DNA from: Kosakonia arachidis
GTDB taxonomy: Bacteria; Pseudomonadota; Gammaproteobacteria; Enterobacterales; Enterobacteriaceae
DNA: 64,000 nucleotides
Assembly (NCBI RefSeq): GCF_900116535.1
Contig: NZ_FPAU01000004.1
Span: 186,001-250,000 of the forward strand
Reading direction: 5' to 3'
Made by a program: the position numbers and the translations under genes. Under the pieces are notes generated by a model. The model was given only the letters and a program-made list of their open reading frames with translations, had not been told where the DNA came from and made no database searches. Of the stretch, positions 51,670-61,021 are shown one piece after another (position 1 is the stretch's first letter; each line of letters begins with the position of its first letter).

Positions 51670-52005
51670 GACGTTGCTGTACTCGTTTCACCGCCAGGTG
51701 GGAGATATATCAACACGCAGTTCTCCGCTTCCTTGAGAAATTTCCAGACAGGGCCACGGCATCAGCGTCGGGCGTCTGGAACTGGACACGGTGCTGCGCC
51801 GCGACATCCTTCGCGAAGTGCTTGAAGGGTTGGGAATAAGTATGTGCACCAAGGTTATTGTTATTTCAGAACTTTCCCGTGAAAAATCTTTCCCGTGTCC
51901 GATTGTCTGGGGGTATTCTAAATAGGTAAATCGATATAAATCATAGGGATATTCATGGATGTACATGGAAAGTTGTTACTGAAAGGGGCGGATTATGCAC
52001 CCCTT
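51670..52005. other. island interior without an intact gene
   Basis: A short plus-frame stretch at about 51740-51840 (GRLELDTVLRRDILREVLEGLG) looks like a coding remnant of an unrecognised protein. The hairpin AAAGGGGCG...TGCACCCCTTTT at 51990-52015 may terminate the minus-strand ORF on its right. Nothing else is supported. Confidence 0.4.
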
Positions 52006-52281
52006 TTACTTTTCACTGTCCTCTGTATCGAACGACTTCACATTGGGGCAGCACTTGCTGTTCTTTTTGTAAACAAAATCGTCGATAGAATTTGAGTAGC
52101 GGCACAGCATCCCCTTGGCGTCTCTGTTTACTCGGTTGCATGAGTAATACGACCTGCGTGAGCGGCTAACGGCAGGAATGCCAGTACATAAAGTAAAACC
52201 ATCTTCAGAGACTGTTCTCCATCCTGTCACACATGGCCCAAAAGGGCCGCTTTTACCGTTTACAAGACTTCCTGCTGGCAT
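52006..52281 (-). CDS. hypothetical cysteine-rich small ORF
   Basis: A 91-residue frame begins MPAGSLVNGKSGPFGPC and has six cysteines in the rest of the chain (LCTG, YSCN, MLCR, KCCP) as well as basic residues. There is no signal peptide or known domain. AGGA lies five bases before the ATG. Its 5' end lies at the right direct repeat of the island, so it may be a truncated tail of a larger gene. I do not recognise it. Confidence 0.4.
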   Translation of the reverse strand: MPAGSLVNGKSGPFGPCVTGWRTVSEDGFTLCTGIPAVSRSRRSYYSCNRVNRDAKGMLCRYSNSIDDFVYKKNSKCCPNVKSFDTEDSEK

Positions 52282-52285
52282 TACT

Positions 52286-52422
52286 ATCCTGAACAGAGAT
52301 TAATGAGAGCGTTAGTCGCAAGTAATTGAATTTGTTTTAAATGACTCGGGGTGCCCTTCCTTGTGAAGGCTGAGAAATACCCGTACCACCTGATCTGGAT
52401 AATGCCAGCGTAGGGAAGTCAG
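52286..52422 (+). promoter_or_regulatory. TPP riboswitch upstream of thiM (right direct repeat)
   Basis: The segment ACTCGGGGTGCCC...GTGAAGGCTGAGAAATACCCGTACCACCTGATCTGGATAATGCCAGCGTAGGGAAGT (52344-52420) has every conserved block of the thiamin pyrophosphate riboswitch. It lies about 50 bp before thiM and should lower thiMD expression when TPP is present, probably by hiding the ribosome site. Bases 52286-52413 are repeated at 49638-49770. Confidence 0.94.
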
Positions 52423-52470
52423 ATGCCTGTCGGGCTATCACTTCTTCCACGGCCTGGCAGGAGCGAAACC

Positions 52471-53259
52471 ATGCAACCTGACCTGCTCGATCGTGCGCAA
52501 ACTGCACATGCTTTACAACAATTCCGCCGCCATTCTCCACTTGTTCACTGTATGACCAACGACGTTGTACAAACCTTTACCGCCAATGTGCTGCTGGCGC
52601 TTGGCGCGTCGCCGGCCATGGTGATTGATCGTGACGAGGCGCAGCAATTCAGCGCGATTGCTGATGCGCTGTTGATTAACGTGGGTACCTTAACCCGCGA
52701 GCGGGCCGACGCGATGCTTGCGGCCGCTGAAAGCGCAAATGCAGCTGGCAAACCCTGGACGCTCGATCCCGTTGCCGTCGGCGTACTCTCTTTCCGTACG
52801 CAATTTTGTCAGCAACTGCTTGCCCTGCATCCGGCGGCGATCCGTGGCAATGCCTCGGAAATTCTGGCACTTGCTGGAGTGAGTGCAGGCGGTCGCGGCG
52901 TGGATACCACCGATACTGCCAGCAATGCGTTGCCTGCGGCGCAGGCGCTGGCGCGACAAACCGGCGCGGTGGTGGCCGTTACCGGCGAAGTGGACTATAT
53001 CACTGATGGCAGTCGTACACTGATGGTCACGGGGGGCGATGTACTGATGACGCGTGTTGTTGGCACCGGTTGCGCGTTATCCGCCGTGGTCGCCGCCAGT
53101 TGTGCGCTACAAGGCGATCGCCTGGCGAATGTGGCCGCTGCCTGCGCCTGGCTCGGGCTGGCGGGTAGCCTGGCGGTAGCGAACAGCAACGGGCCGGGCA
53201 GCTTTACGCCCGCTTTTCTCGACGCGCTCTACACTCTGGGTGGAGAGGATTCGTTATGA
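52471..53259 (+). CDS. thiM: hydroxyethylthiazole kinase ThiM
   Basis: ThiM phosphorylates 4-methyl-5-(2-hydroxyethyl)thiazole in thiamin salvage. The ATG at 52471 ([18 protein letters not shown]) has AGGAG before it and gives 262 residues, exactly the E. coli length; an upstream ATG at 52423 lies in the riboswitch. The ribokinase-like fold shows [35 protein letters not shown] and the catalytic GTGCALSAV. thiD overlaps its stop by 4 bp. Confidence 0.96.
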   Translation: MQPDLLDRAQTAHALQQFRRHSPLVHCMTNDVVQTFTANVLLALGASPAMVIDRDEAQQFSAIADALLINVGTLTRERADAMLAAAESANAAGKPWTLDPVAVGVLSFRTQFCQQLLALHPAAIRGNASEILALAGVSAGGRGVDTTDTASNALPAAQALARQTGAVVAVTGEVDYITDGSRTLMVTGGDVLMTRVVGTGCALSAVVAASCALQGDRLANVAAACAWLGLAGSLAVANSNGPGSFTPAFLDALYTLGGEDSL

Positions 53260-54056
53260 GGCGAATCAATGCATTGACTATCGCCGGTACTGATCCGAGC
53301 GGTGGCGCGGGAATTCAGGCAGATTTAAAAACCTTTTCGGCGCTCGGTGCTTACGGCTGTTCAGTGATCACCGCGCTGGTGGCGCAAAACACGCACGGTG
53401 TGCAGTCGGTATACCGTATCCAACCGGATTTTGTCGCTGCGCAGCTCGACTCGGTGCTCAGCGATGTGCGTATTGATACCACCAAAATCGGCATGCTGGC
53501 GGAAACAGATATTGTCGAGGCAGTGGCAGAGCGCCTGCGCCGCTATCAGGTCCGCAATGTGGTGCTGGATACGGTCATGCTCGCCAAGAGTGGCGACCCG
53601 CTGCTGTCGCCCTCCGCCGTATCGGCATTGCGTCAGCATTTATTGCCGCAGGTTTCACTTATTACGCCCAATTTGCCGGAGGCCGCTGCGCTGCTTGGCG
53701 CGCCACATGCCCGCAATGAGCAGGAGATGCATGCGCAGGGCGAAGCACTACTGGCGCTCGGCTGCGAGGCGGTGCTGATGAAAGGCGGCCATCTGGATGA
53801 TGCCGAAAGCCCGGACTGGCTCTTCACCCATGAAGGCGCGCAACGCTTTACCGCACCGCGCGTGGCAACGAAAAATACCCACGGCACAGGCTGCACACTC
53901 TCTGCCGCTCTGGCTGCGCTGCGCCCACGCCATAACGACTGGGCGTCGACGGTCGCAGAAGCTAAACAGTGGCTGACAGCCGCGCTGGCGCAGGCGGATT
54001 CGCTGGAAGTCGGCAGCGGGATCGGGCCGGTACACCATTTCCATCAGTGGTGGTAA
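53256..54056 (+). CDS. thiD: hydroxymethylpyrimidine/phosphomethylpyrimidine kinase ThiD
   Basis: ThiD phosphorylates HMP and HMP-P for thiamin synthesis. The 266-residue chain begins [31 protein letters not shown], the family signature. The ATP-binding anion hole [14 protein letters not shown] is present. It is co-transcribed with thiM under the riboswitch, with start overlapping the thiM stop. A GC hairpin (CCTGCC/GGCAGG) at about 54144-54158 follows. Confidence 0.96.
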   Translation: MRRINALTIAGTDPSGGAGIQADLKTFSALGAYGCSVITALVAQNTHGVQSVYRIQPDFVAAQLDSVLSDVRIDTTKIGMLAETDIVEAVAERLRRYQVRNVVLDTVMLAKSGDPLLSPSAVSALRQHLLPQVSLITPNLPEAAALLGAPHARNEQEMHAQGEALLALGCEAVLMKGGHLDDAESPDWLFTHEGAQRFTAPRVATKNTHGTGCTLSAALAALRPRHNDWASTVAEAKQWLTAALAQADSLEVGSGIGPVHHFHQWW

Positions 54057-54206
54057 ACCAGGATCCGAAACGTGCCAGCAGATTATGCTGAAAAAAAAGG
54101 CTGTAGTGGAAAATATCGCGCATGAGTACCAGGCTTATTTCTGCCTGCCGTAAGGCAGGTCGGGATAATCCAATTCGCTTTGCGCGAAGCTTACGGGAGC
54201 ATAGCT

Positions 54207-55259
54207 ATGACTGATATTGTGCAGTTACTCGGCAAAGACGCCGACAGCCTTCTGCAACACCGCTGTATGACCATCCCCGCTGACCAACTCTATCTGCCGG
54301 GTGGCGATTACGTCGATCGCGTGATGGTCGATAACAACCGTCCCCCTGCGGTGCTGCGTAACATGCAGACGCTGTATAACCACGGGCGACTGGCGGGCAC
54401 CGGGTATCTGTCCATTCTGCCGGTTGACCAGGGGATCGAGCACTCGGCGGGCGCATCCTTTGCCGCGAATCCGCTCTATTTCGATCCGAAGAATATCGTG
54501 GAGCTGGCGATTGAAGCCGGGTGTAACTGCGTTGCTTCCACCTACGGCGTGCTGGCCTCTGTTTCCCGCCGCTACGCGCACCGCATTCCCTTCCTCGTTA
54601 AGCTCAACCACAACGAAACCCTCAGCTACCCGACGGAATATGACCAGACGCTGTATGCCAGCGTTGAGCAGGCATTCAATATGGGGGCCGTGGCCGTCGG
54701 CGCGACTGTCTATTTTGGATCGCTGGAATCCCGCCGCCAGATTGAAGAGATCTCGGCCGCCTTTGAACGCGCTCATGAACTGGGGCTGGTGACCGTACTG
54801 TGGGCTTATCTGCGCAACTCTGCCTTCAAGAAAGATGGCGTGGATTACCATGTTTCGGCGGATTTGACCGGCCAGGCGAACCATATTGCTGCCACCATCG
54901 GTGCGGACATCGTGAAACAGAAAATGGCGGAAAATAACGGCGGCTATAAAGCGGTTAATTTCGGTTATACCGATGAACGTGTCTACAGCAAACTGACCAG
55001 CGATAACCCGATTGATCTGGTGCGCTATCAACTGGCGAACTGCTATATGGGGCGCGCGGGGCTTATCAACTCCGGCGGCGCTGCCGGCGGCGACACCGAT
55101 CTGACCGATGCCGTCCGTACGGCGGTTATCAATAAACGCGCGGGCGGCATGGGGTTAATCCTTGGTCGTAAGGCGTTCAAGAAGACCATGGCTGACGGCG
55201 TGAAACTGATTAACGCCGTGCAGGATGTCTATCTCGATCAGAAAGTGACTATCGCATAA
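54207..55259 (+). CDS. fbaB: class I fructose-bisphosphate aldolase FbaB
   Basis: FbaB is the DhnA-type Schiff-base aldolase cleaving fructose 1,6-bisphosphate, used mainly in gluconeogenic growth. The ATG at 54207 ([21 protein letters not shown]) gives 350 residues, the E. coli length. Motifs include [24 protein letters not shown] and [12 protein letters not shown] for phosphate binding. It is monocistronic. A hairpin CCTCTCC/GGAGAGG with a T tract at 55275-55308 is its likely terminator. Confidence 0.96.
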   Translation: MTDIVQLLGKDADSLLQHRCMTIPADQLYLPGGDYVDRVMVDNNRPPAVLRNMQTLYNHGRLAGTGYLSILPVDQGIEHSAGASFAANPLYFDPKNIVELAIEAGCNCVASTYGVLASVSRRYAHRIPFLVKLNHNETLSYPTEYDQTLYASVEQAFNMGAVAVGATVYFGSLESRRQIEEISAAFERAHELGLVTVLWAYLRNSAFKKDGVDYHVSADLTGQANHIAATIGADIVKQKMAENNGGYKAVNFGYTDERVYSKLTSDNPIDLVRYQLANCYMGRAGLINSGGAAGGDTDLTDAVRTAVINKRAGGMGLILGRKAFKKTMADGVKLINAVQDVYLDQKVTIA

Positions 55260-55343
55260 CGACTTTCGTCACATCCTCTCCTCTTCGGGGGAGAGGTATT
55301 GCGTTTTTGGCCTCGTTCTGTGGATGAAGGCATTTTTAAGCGG

Positions 55344-56243
55344 TTAACGCAATAACGGGCAATCCGGCGGTAACCGGCACTGTAATGCATTGGGCAACAC
55401 TTCAATGCGGAAATGCTGGCCGCTCAGCGGTTCACCGTCGAGGTTAAATGTGATTTCATGCGGGGCGATGATCTCTAACCATGCCGATTTGCCATCGATA
55501 ATATGCGGGTTATCATCCGGCTGCGTCAGGGTGGTTAACAGCGCGGGTAACAGCTCTTCGCCGGTAAAAATACGCAGATGCAATAAGCCATCGTTAATCA
55601 GCGCCTGTGGGCAAAGCTGCTGTCCGCCGCCCGCCTGGCGACCGTTACCAATGCCAATCACCAGCGCATCGCCTTGCCACTGAAAATCCTCACCGCGAAT
55701 TTCGCAGCGATCGGCCTTTAGCTTATCCAGCCGCAGCAGCCCGTGGATCAGATAAGAAACTCCGCCCAGCGCAGCCTTCAGTTTTTCCGGCGTTTCCGTG
55801 GTGATGCGGGTACCAAAACCACCGGTTGCCATATTAATAAAACAGGTTTTATCGTTGACGCGGGCGATATCGATAGCCGCCGCTTTACCCACGATGGCCA
55901 GCTGTAACGCTTTATCCAACGCCTCGGGGATCCCCGCGCTGGTCGCGAAATCATTGGCGGTGCCGAGCGGCAAAATACCGAGCGCCGGAATGTTATCGCC
56001 CGTGCAGTCCACCAGCGCGGTTGCCACCTCGTTGATGGTGCCATCACCACCGCCAGCGATCACTGTCTCTACGCCAAGCCGCTGTGCTTCCTTAACGTAG
56101 CGCCCGGCATCGCCTTTTTCCCAGGTGACGCGCACCTGAATATCCATACCCTCCTCACGCAGCCGAGCGACGGCTTCGCGCAGCGTTTCGTCTCCAGCGC
56201 TTTTACCGTTTAGAACCAATAAGCTTCCAGGAATTTTGCCCAC
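55344..56243 (-). CDS. yegS: lipid kinase YegS
   Basis: This diacylglycerol kinase-family enzyme phosphorylates phosphatidylglycerol in vitro in the E. coli orthologue. I start at the GTG at 56243 ([17 protein letters not shown]), which has AAGGAC eight bases upstream and gives 299 residues, the E. coli length; an upstream ATG at 56267 would add eight non-conserved residues. The nucleotide-binding [10 protein letters not shown] is at about residue 65-74. [10 protein letters not shown] and GNGRQAGGG are family motifs. Confidence 0.92.
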   Translation of the reverse strand: MGKIPGSLLVLNGKSAGDETLREAVARLREEGMDIQVRVTWEKGDAGRYVKEAQRLGVETVIAGGGDGTINEVATALVDCTGDNIPALGILPLGTANDFATSAGIPEALDKALQLAIVGKAAAIDIARVNDKTCFINMATGGFGTRITTETPEKLKAALGGVSYLIHGLLRLDKLKADRCEIRGEDFQWQGDALVIGIGNGRQAGGGQQLCPQALINDGLLHLRIFTGEELLPALLTTLTQPDDNPHIIDGKSAWLEIIAPHEITFNLDGEPLSGQHFRIEVLPNALQCRLPPDCPLLR

Positions 56244-56322
56244 TTTTTTCGTCCTTATTGCATGCAATAAAGAAAGTGTATCTCACGAGCGGGAAGGGGG
56301 TAAAAAAAGCGGAAAAAAGCGT

Positions 56323-56410
56323 AAAAAAAATCAGCCTGCGTAAGGGAGATTACGCAGGCTAAGGAGGTGGTTCCTGGTACAGCTAGCATTTATGGGTTAT
56401 GTTTTTCAGC
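56323..56410 (-). ncRNA. cyaR: CyaR (RyeE) Hfq-binding small RNA
   Basis: On the minus strand this reads GCTGAAAAACATAACCCATA, continues through AGGAACCACCTCCTTAGCC and ends in a GC hairpin (AGCCTGCGTAA / TTACGCAGGCT) with a long T run. It is nearly identical to E. coli CyaR and lies in the same place, downstream of yegQ. CyaR is CRP-activated and represses ompX, luxS, nadE and other mRNAs by pairing with its CCUCC-containing loop. The 5' end is inferred by alignment with E. coli. Confidence 0.95.
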
Positions 56411-56414
56411 GAAA

Positions 56415-56460
56415 TGGATAATACCCATAATGACCAAAGAGGTATGTGATCCGATTCTAA
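56415..56460 (-). promoter_or_regulatory. cyaR promoter with CRP site
   Basis: On the minus strand TTAGAATCGGATCACA (56460-56445) carries a perfect right half of the CRP site, centred about 42 bp upstream of the CyaR start, as in class II promoters. GGTATTAT at 56418-56425 is a fit -10. It lies just beyond the trhP stop. Confidence 0.7.
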
Positions 56461-56495
56461 GATTTTTCCAGCCGTAAAAATAACCCTGCTAAAAA

Positions 56496-57857
56496 TTACT
56501 TCGCGTGAGGATTTCGCGTCGACTGTCCGGTGAAATTGCGCATCAGAAGCGCATATTCCAGCGCCATATCCTGCGGAACCGGCAACCAGACAGTATAACC
56601 ATCGCCTGGCGCGACCGGCATCGCTTCGCCTTTGGCGTTTTCCATCTGCTCAAGCGTAAAATTAACATTGCCCTGCGGCGTCATCAGTTCCAGGCTGTCG
56701 CCGACCGAAAACTTATTTTTCACCGCGACGGCAGCCAGATTGCCTTTACGCTCGCCGGTGAATTCGCCGACAAACTGCTGGCGCTCTGACACCGAATAGC
56801 CATAGTCATAGTTCTGGTAATCATCGTGCGTATGGCGGCGCAGAAAACCTTCGGTGTAACCGCGATGTGCCAGCCCTTCCAGCGTTTCCAGCAGCGAGGT
56901 GTCGAACGGTTTACCCGCTGCGGCATCGTCAATCGCTTTGCGGTAAACCTGCGCAGTACGAGCACAGTAGTAAAATGATTTGGTACGGCCTTCGATTTTC
57001 AGCGAGTGCACACCCATCTGCGTCAGTCGCTCAACGTGAGCAATTGCCCGCAGATCTTTCGAGTTCATGATGTAGGTACCGTGCTCGTCCTCGAAGGCGG
57101 TCATGTACTCGCCTGGACGCTGCGCTTCCTCAATCATAAAGACTTTATCGGTCGGCGCGCCGACGCCCAGCGTAGGTTCGATGTTCTGCACCGGAATGGG
57201 GTCGTGAACATGTACGATATTGCCGATAGCGTCTTCTTTGCCTTCCTGAACGTTATATTCCCAGCGGCAGGCGTTGGTACAAGTGCCCTGGTTTGGATCG
57301 CGCTTGTTGATATAGCCTGAAAGCAGGCAGCGGCCTGAGTAAGCCATGCAAAGTGCGCCGTGCACGAAGATTTCGATCTCCATTTCCGGCACCTGGCTGC
57401 GAATTTCGGCGATTTCTTCCAGCGACAGTTCGCGGGAGAGGATCACGCGCGTCAGCCCCATCTGCTGCCAGAATTTCACCGTTGCCCAGTTGACCGCGTT
57501 CGCCTGCACGGAGAGGTGAATCGGCATCTGTGGGAAGTTTTCCCGCACCATCATAATAAGCCCCGGATCGGACATAATCAGCGCATCCGGCCCCATGTCC
57601 ACCACCGGTTTCAGGTCACGGATGAATGTTTTCAGCTTGGCGTTATGCGGCGCGATATTCACCACCACGTAGAATTTTTTGCCCTGCGCGTGGGCTTCAT
57701 TGATGCCGATTTGCAGGTTTTCGTGGTTGAATTCGTTATTGCGCACGCGCAGCGAGTAGCGCGGCTGGCCAGCGTAAACGGCGTCCGCGCCGTAAGCGAA
57801 GGCGTAACGCATATTTTTCAGCGTTCCCGCCGGGGACAGGAGTTCCGGTTTAAACAT
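56496..57857 (-). CDS. trhP: tRNA 5-hydroxyuridine modification protein TrhP (YegQ)
   Basis: This U32-peptidase-family protein is needed for prephenate-dependent 5-hydroxyuridine formation at U34 of tRNAs in E. coli. The 453-residue chain begins MFKPELLSPAGTLKNMRYAF. The family cysteines appear in ALCMAYSGRCLLSGY and QGTCTNACRW, a likely iron-sulfur site. The C-terminal domain has QNYDYGYSVSERQQF. It is monocistronic, ahead of cyaR. Confidence 0.95.
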   Translation of the reverse strand: MFKPELLSPAGTLKNMRYAFAYGADAVYAGQPRYSLRVRNNEFNHENLQIGINEAHAQGKKFYVVVNIAPHNAKLKTFIRDLKPVVDMGPDALIMSDPGLIMMVRENFPQMPIHLSVQANAVNWATVKFWQQMGLTRVILSRELSLEEIAEIRSQVPEMEIEIFVHGALCMAYSGRCLLSGYINKRDPNQGTCTNACRWEYNVQEGKEDAIGNIVHVHDPIPVQNIEPTLGVGAPTDKVFMIEEAQRPGEYMTAFEDEHGTYIMNSKDLRAIAHVERLTQMGVHSLKIEGRTKSFYYCARTAQVYRKAIDDAAAGKPFDTSLLETLEGLAHRGYTEGFLRRHTHDDYQNYDYGYSVSERQQFVGEFTGERKGNLAAVAVKNKFSVGDSLELMTPQGNVNFTLEQMENAKGEAMPVAPGDGYTVWLPVPQDMALEYALLMRNFTGQSTRNPHAK

Positions 57858-58297
57858 GATTTTCTCGTTCTGATGACAGGTCAGATCGCCTCAGCAGGTG
57901 AGACGGCGGGGGAGTTCCCCTAAATTTAGGGCGGGAATTGTAGCGCCGCGCGCCGGGGGAGTAAACCTGTGCGTGAGTTCACTCGCTGTCGGCGGCTATT
58001 TCCTCGTTGGTTATTTTTGTCTCAATATTGAACGCAGCCAACAGCCACATCAGTACGCCATAGTCGTATTTTCTCACCCTCCTTCCCCGTTATTCTTGTT
58101 TTGATATTACTGAAGCGCCCCACAAGGATACAGAGGATTACAGCATTGCGCCCGACCGGTTTATACTCGGCGCAGGGCGCTGTCGGGGCGCTGTCGGGGC
58201 GCTGTCGGGGCGCTGTCGGGTTGCTGTCGGGTAACGATCGTGTTGCCGTCGGCGTGGTTCAGCGACACTGCAAGCCGGTTTCCTGTGGAGAAATATC
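57858..58297. other. 440-bp intergenic region before the HTH gene
   Basis: Between the divergent trhP and HTH gene there is no supported ORF. It holds an 11-bp tandem repeat at 58177-58231 (separate entry) and presumably both promoters. Confidence 0.6.
58177..58231. repeat. 11-bp tandem repeat, four perfect and one imperfect unit
   Basis: GCGCTGTCGGG is repeated without gap at 58177, 58188, 58199 and 58210, followed by TTGCTGTCGGG at 58221-58231. It ends 66 bp before the HTH-2TM gene. A related GTTGCCGTCGG lies at 58241-58251. One turn of DNA is about 10.5 bp, so an 11-bp period puts each copy on nearly the same face of the helix, as for a multi-site operator. Confidence 0.9.
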
Positions 58298-58759
58298 ATG
58301 AGCAATAAAGTTAAAGCGTTCCGTCTGGCCCACGCCTGGTCGCAGGAACAGCTTGCAGAGATGGCCGCGTTGAGTGTCAGAACGGTACAGCGAATTGAAA
58401 ATGGCGATCAACCTTCGCTGGAGACGCTGAGTGCGTTAGCGGCGGTATTTGGCGTCAGCGTTACTGAGTTGTCCGGGCAGGCGGAGGTGGGGGAAGAAGC
58501 GCTGGATCAGCGCATCACAGCCGCACGGGAAAAGGTCGATGCTGAAAGCAGCTTCTGGCGATCGCTTGTCACCGCAGTTATCGTCTGCGTGCTGCTCTAT
58601 TTCCTTAATCGCAGTACCGCACCACAATCGCTGTGGTCACTGTGGGTGGCGGCGATTTGGGGCGGATTGCTGCTGGTGAGGGGTTTGCGGCTCTTTGCCT
58701 TCGCTGAGCCGATCGCACGCTGGCGCAAACAGCGCTTACAGCGGTTGTTGCGTAAATAA
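58298..58759 (+). CDS. XRE-family HTH protein with two transmembrane helices
   Basis: This 153-residue protein has an N-terminal Cro/CI-type helix-turn-helix (about 5-58, AHAWSQEQLAEMAALSVRTVQRIENG). A linker and two hydrophobic helices follow (about 88-103 and 111-129), making a 2TM domain, and a basic tail (RWRKQRLQRLLRK). It is probably a membrane-tethered DNA-binding regulator. GTGGAG lies eleven bases upstream of the ATG. I do not know its target; the tandem repeat upstream is the obvious candidate. No E. coli K-12 orthologue is recalled here. Confidence 0.85.
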   Translation: MSNKVKAFRLAHAWSQEQLAEMAALSVRTVQRIENGDQPSLETLSALAAVFGVSVTELSGQAEVGEEALDQRITAAREKVDAESSFWRSLVTAVIVCVLLYFLNRSTAPQSLWSLWVAAIWGGLLLVRGLRLFAFAEPIARWRKQRLQRLLRK

Positions 58760-58790
58760 GATACCATCGGGCGTGAAGCCCGATAGACGT

Positions 58791-59513
58791 TTACGCCAGT
58801 TTGCAGGCGTCGGCTTCCCAACGGTAGCCGACACCGTAAACCGCGCGGATAAAGGATTGTTCTTCATCCAGCGCTTCCAGTTTGCGGCGCAGGTTTTTGA
58901 TATGGCTATCGATGGTGCGGTCGGTCACCACGCGATAGTCATCATAAAGATGGTTGAGCAGTTGTTCGCGGGAGAAGACCTTACCCGGTTCGCTGGAGAG
59001 GGTTTTCAGCAGGCGGAACTCCGCAGGGGTGAGATCCAGCAGTTTGTTGTGCCAGCTTGCCTGGAAACGCCCTTCATCCACAATCAGCGGGCTTTCCGCA
59101 TCCAGTGCCTGCAATTCGCGCTGCGGCTTGCAGCGGCGCAGAATGGTTTTGACCCGCGCCACGACTTCACGGGGGCTGTAGGGTTTGCAGATGTAGTCGT
59201 CAGCGCCGATTTCTAGCCCCAGTAGACGATCGATCTCCTCAATTTTTGCCGTCACCATAATGACCGGTACATTGGAGAAGCGACGAATCTCCCGGCAGAG
59301 TGTCAGGCCATCCGTGCCGGGCAGCATCAGATCGAGCAGGATCAAATCCGGCGGCGTCTGGCGGACATATCCCAGCACCTGATCGCCGTGGTTAATCAGC
59401 GTCGGCGCGTAGCTGGCCGCCCGTAGATAATCGATCAGCAACTGTCCCAGCTTCGGTTCATCTTCCACGATCAGAATGCGTGGTGTGTTTTCATCAATGG
59501 GTAGCTCAGTCAT
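58791..59513 (-). CDS. baeR: envelope-stress response regulator BaeR
   Basis: This OmpR-family response regulator controls mdtABCD, acrD and spy in E. coli. It has 240 residues. The receiver domain has IVEDEPK and the phospho-acceptor Asp61 in LLDLMLPG. The winged-helix effector domain (about 140-235) shows [14 protein letters not shown] and [10 protein letters not shown]. Its start overlaps the baeS stop by 4 bp. It is the last gene of the mdtABCD-baeSR transcript. Confidence 0.96.
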   Translation of the reverse strand: MTELPIDENTPRILIVEDEPKLGQLLIDYLRAASYAPTLINHGDQVLGYVRQTPPDLILLDLMLPGTDGLTLCREIRRFSNVPVIMVTAKIEEIDRLLGLEIGADDYICKPYSPREVVARVKTILRRCKPQRELQALDAESPLIVDEGRFQASWHNKLLDLTPAEFRLLKTLSSEPGKVFSREQLLNHLYDDYRVVTDRTIDSHIKNLRRKLEALDEEQSFIRAVYGVGYRWEADACKLA

Positions 59514-61021
59514 ACTTCTCTCGATTGTTCGCCTTCAAGCGGTAGTTCAACTGTAATGGTAACCCCGCCGAATGGCGAGTGCCCGGCGTGGATAGTGCCA
59601 GCGTGGGCCTCCACAATATTCAAACAGATTGCCAGCCCCAGCCCGGAACCGCCGCTGGCTCGGTTGCGTGATCCTTCCGTGCGGTAGAAACGCTCAAACA
59701 GGCGCGTAAGCTGCTCGTCGGAAACGCCTGGCGCGCTGTCGGCAAAACTCAGGATCAGTTTGCCGTCGCGTGCGGTGGACGTAATCTGCATTTGTCCACC
59801 GCTGTCCGTATAGCGCAGGCTATTTTCCAGCAGGTTATTAAACAACTGCATCAGGCGATCGGGATCGCCAAAGACTCTGCCACTGGTGGACTGCAAATCC
59901 AGCGACAAGTTCAGGTTTCGGCCAGCAAAACGTTCATGAAACGGGCCGGCAGCAATCTCCAGCAATGTCTCCACATCCACCGGGGTGCGCTGGTAGGCCA
60001 GCGCACCCTCGTCAGACATCGACAACTGATGCAAATCGTCTACCAGTTTGGTGAGCGTACCGACCTCTGCCTGTAACGACAACACTGATTCCGGTGTAAA
60101 TTTGCGTACGCCGTCCTGAATCGCCTCCAGTTCGCCGCGCAGTACCGCCAATGGCGTACGCAGTTCGTGGGAGATATCAGCCATAAAATCGCGACGAATT
60201 TGCTGGTTTTTCTCCAGCGTACTGGCCAGCAGGTTAAAATCACGCGCCAGCCTGCCCAGTTCATCCTGACTGCCCGTCGTGACACGCGTCGAGAAATCGC
60301 CAGAGGCAAGTCTGTGCGTTCCCTCGACCAGCCGTTTCACCGGTGCCAGCAGGCCGCGCGCCAGCGGGAAGGTTGCCAGCGCAGCCAGCAGTGTGGCGAG
60401 GCCGACAATCAGCCAACTGGTACGACGCTGTTGACGGGCAAAATTGATGTCGGTATTGCGCGTTAACCGCTCAATCGGGGAGGCAATCACCCAGCCCACC
60501 GTTTTCTGGTTCACCACAATTGCCCGGCGGTTGCCTTCGTCGGGCACTGTACCGCGCGGGCCGACCAGCACAGTGTTGTTTTGATCGACAACCCAGAACC
60601 GCGTACGCCAGCCATGCGGCGGCGGTGGCGGGCCTGGAGGCCTGGGCGGTGGAATATCATCTTCTATCCCTCGTTCGGCTCCGTCGCTGTTACTCATTCC
60701 GCGATCTCGCGGCATGCTGCGTTCCGGCCCACCTGCGTGGTCATCTTCATGATCATTATCGCGTTCGAAGGAGCGCAGGATCTCGAAAATCAGTCGGTCG
60801 TTATTACGCAGAAATTGCCAGTCGCCGTGCTGGGCGTACTGCTCGGCCAACGTATCGCTCAACAGTTGCAGACGCTGCTCGTTGCTGCGCTTGATATAGT
60901 CGATAAACCCGCGTTCGAAACTTATTCGTACCGCCCAGTGCATGATAATCAGCAGTACGATGCAGGTGGTCAAAATAGCCAGAAAAAGTTTGGCTGTAAT
61001 ACCCGGCCGCCAGAATTTCAT
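59510..61021 (-). CDS. baeS: envelope-stress sensor kinase BaeS with proline-rich periplasmic insert
   Basis: This inner-membrane histidine kinase partners BaeR. It has 503 residues, longer than the 467 of E. coli. TM1 is at about 10-32 and TM2 at about 202-222. HAMP follows, then the H-box with His285 in [11 protein letters not shown], and ATPase motifs [10 protein letters not shown] and [12 protein letters not shown]. The periplasmic loop carries an Asp/Glu-rich then proline-rich insert at about 88-138 ([15 protein letters not shown]). That insert accounts for the extra length. Start and stop both overlap neighbours by 4 bp. Confidence 0.95.
   Translation of the reverse strand: MKFWRPGITAKLFLAILTTCIVLLIIMHWAVRISFERGFIDYIKRSNEQRLQLLSDTLAEQYAQHGDWQFLRNNDRLIFEILRSFERDNDHEDDHAGGPERSMPRDRGMSNSDGAERGIEDDIPPPRPPGPPPPPHGWRTRFWVVDQNNTVLVGPRGTVPDEGNRRAIVVNQKTVGWVIASPIERLTRNTDINFARQQRRTSWLIVGLATLLAALATFPLARGLLAPVKRLVEGTHRLASGDFSTRVTTGSQDELGRLARDFNLLASTLEKNQQIRRDFMADISHELRTPLAVLRGELEAIQDGVRKFTPESVLSLQAEVGTLTKLVDDLHQLSMSDEGALAYQRTPVDVETLLEIAAGPFHERFAGRNLNLSLDLQSTSGRVFGDPDRLMQLFNNLLENSLRYTDSGGQMQITSTARDGKLILSFADSAPGVSDEQLTRLFERFYRTEGSRNRASGGSGLGLAICLNIVEAHAGTIHAGHSPFGGVTITVELPLEGEQSREV

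Noticed and set aside
58177-58231. CRISPR array
   Set aside because: The units are 11 bp and directly contiguous, with no spacers and no cas genes.
58101-58301. 66-codon frame across the 11-bp tandem repeat
   Set aside because: The repeat gives a low-complexity peptide in this frame and the frame runs into the HTH start; treated as non-coding.
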